Below, piece by piece: positions 5,538-5,599 of a stretch of 5,599 nt of DNA. This stretch comes from an uncultured Lachnospiraceae bacterium (GTDB lineage: Bacteria; Bacillota; Clostridia; Lachnospirales; Lachnospiraceae): the NCBI GenBank assembly GCA_902803635.1, contig CADCQU010000216.1, forward strand, positions 1-5,599, written 5' to 3'. Made by a program: the position numbers and the translations under genes. The notes under the pieces are model-generated. The model saw nothing but the letters and a program-made list of their open reading frames with translations. It searched no databases and had not been told where the DNA came from. Every line of letters starts with the position of its first letter. Within the stretch, counting starts at the first letter, position 1.

Positions 5538-5592
5538 GTAAACGAACAAGTAACAGCCACTCCTCTTGCCTCCCCCTCCAGGGGGAGCCAAG
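5538..5592. repeat. Hybrid repeat upstream of rfbG
   Basis: 5538-5559 is the second copy of the spacer repeat at 1541-1562. 5560-5592 has a B-type left arm (CTCCTCTTGCCTCCCCCT) joined to an A-type right arm (AGGGGGAGCCAAG), giving one near-symmetric hairpin and no second hairpin. It lies 3 bases upstream of the rfbG ribosome site and probably in the transcribed gap after an upstream gene outside the window. Confidence 0.75.
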
Positions 5593-5599
5593 GGGTTAG

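Noticed and set aside
5523..5591. 23-residue N-terminal extension of rfbG
   Set aside because: The extension is encoded by the hybrid repeat and has no ribosome site; the start at 5522 fits the family N-terminus.

Overview
This window is a stretch of a cell-surface polysaccharide (O-antigen or capsule type) biosynthesis cluster. Four genes all lie on the minus strand and cover most of the window. The DNA is GC-rich by eye. The intergenic spaces are packed with GC-rich inverted-repeat units of a kind often met in Firmicutes genomes. Together with an RfbG/Wzx-type (LPS-like) gene set, this suggests a Firmicute, possibly a diderm Negativicute such as a Selenomonas relative. That placement is an inference from style, not from a marker gene.

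In transcription order (right to left): (1) rfbG, CDP-glucose 4,6-dehydratase (5522 to 4446), with all catalytic residues intact. (2) A PaaK/CapK-type adenylate-forming ligase (4456 to 3143), overlapping rfbG by 11 bases. (3) A Wzx-like multi-spanning polysaccharide flippase (2863 to 1667, probable TTG start). (4) A second PaaK/CapK-type ligase (1410 to 94), a colinear paralogue of the first. rfbG would make CDP-4-keto-6-deoxyglucose, the entry point to CDP-3,6-dideoxyhexoses. The flippase would move the lipid-linked repeat unit. The two ligases probably activate one or two organic acids that decorate the glycan; their substrates cannot be read from the sequence.

The two roughly 260-base gaps on either side of the flippase gene, the stretch before rfbG and the stretch after the last ligase hold no genes. 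They are mosaics of one short repeat family with two hairpins per unit, in both orientations. Three copies of a 48-base unit (A) are present, two of them identical and uninterrupted. The third is split by a 74-base insertion flanked by a 5-base direct repeat (TTAGG), which looks like a tiny nested mobile element. An oppositely oriented unit (B) is itself interrupted by one A copy. Repeat ends lie 1 to 2 bases from the stop codons of the flippase and the first ligase, so genes sit like cassettes between repeats. A different foldable repeat lies at 1-68.

No rRNA, tRNA, CRISPR array, riboswitch or canonical U-tract terminator was seen. Transcription is most simply explained as one operon entering from the right, with one weak internal promoter candidate before the last gene.
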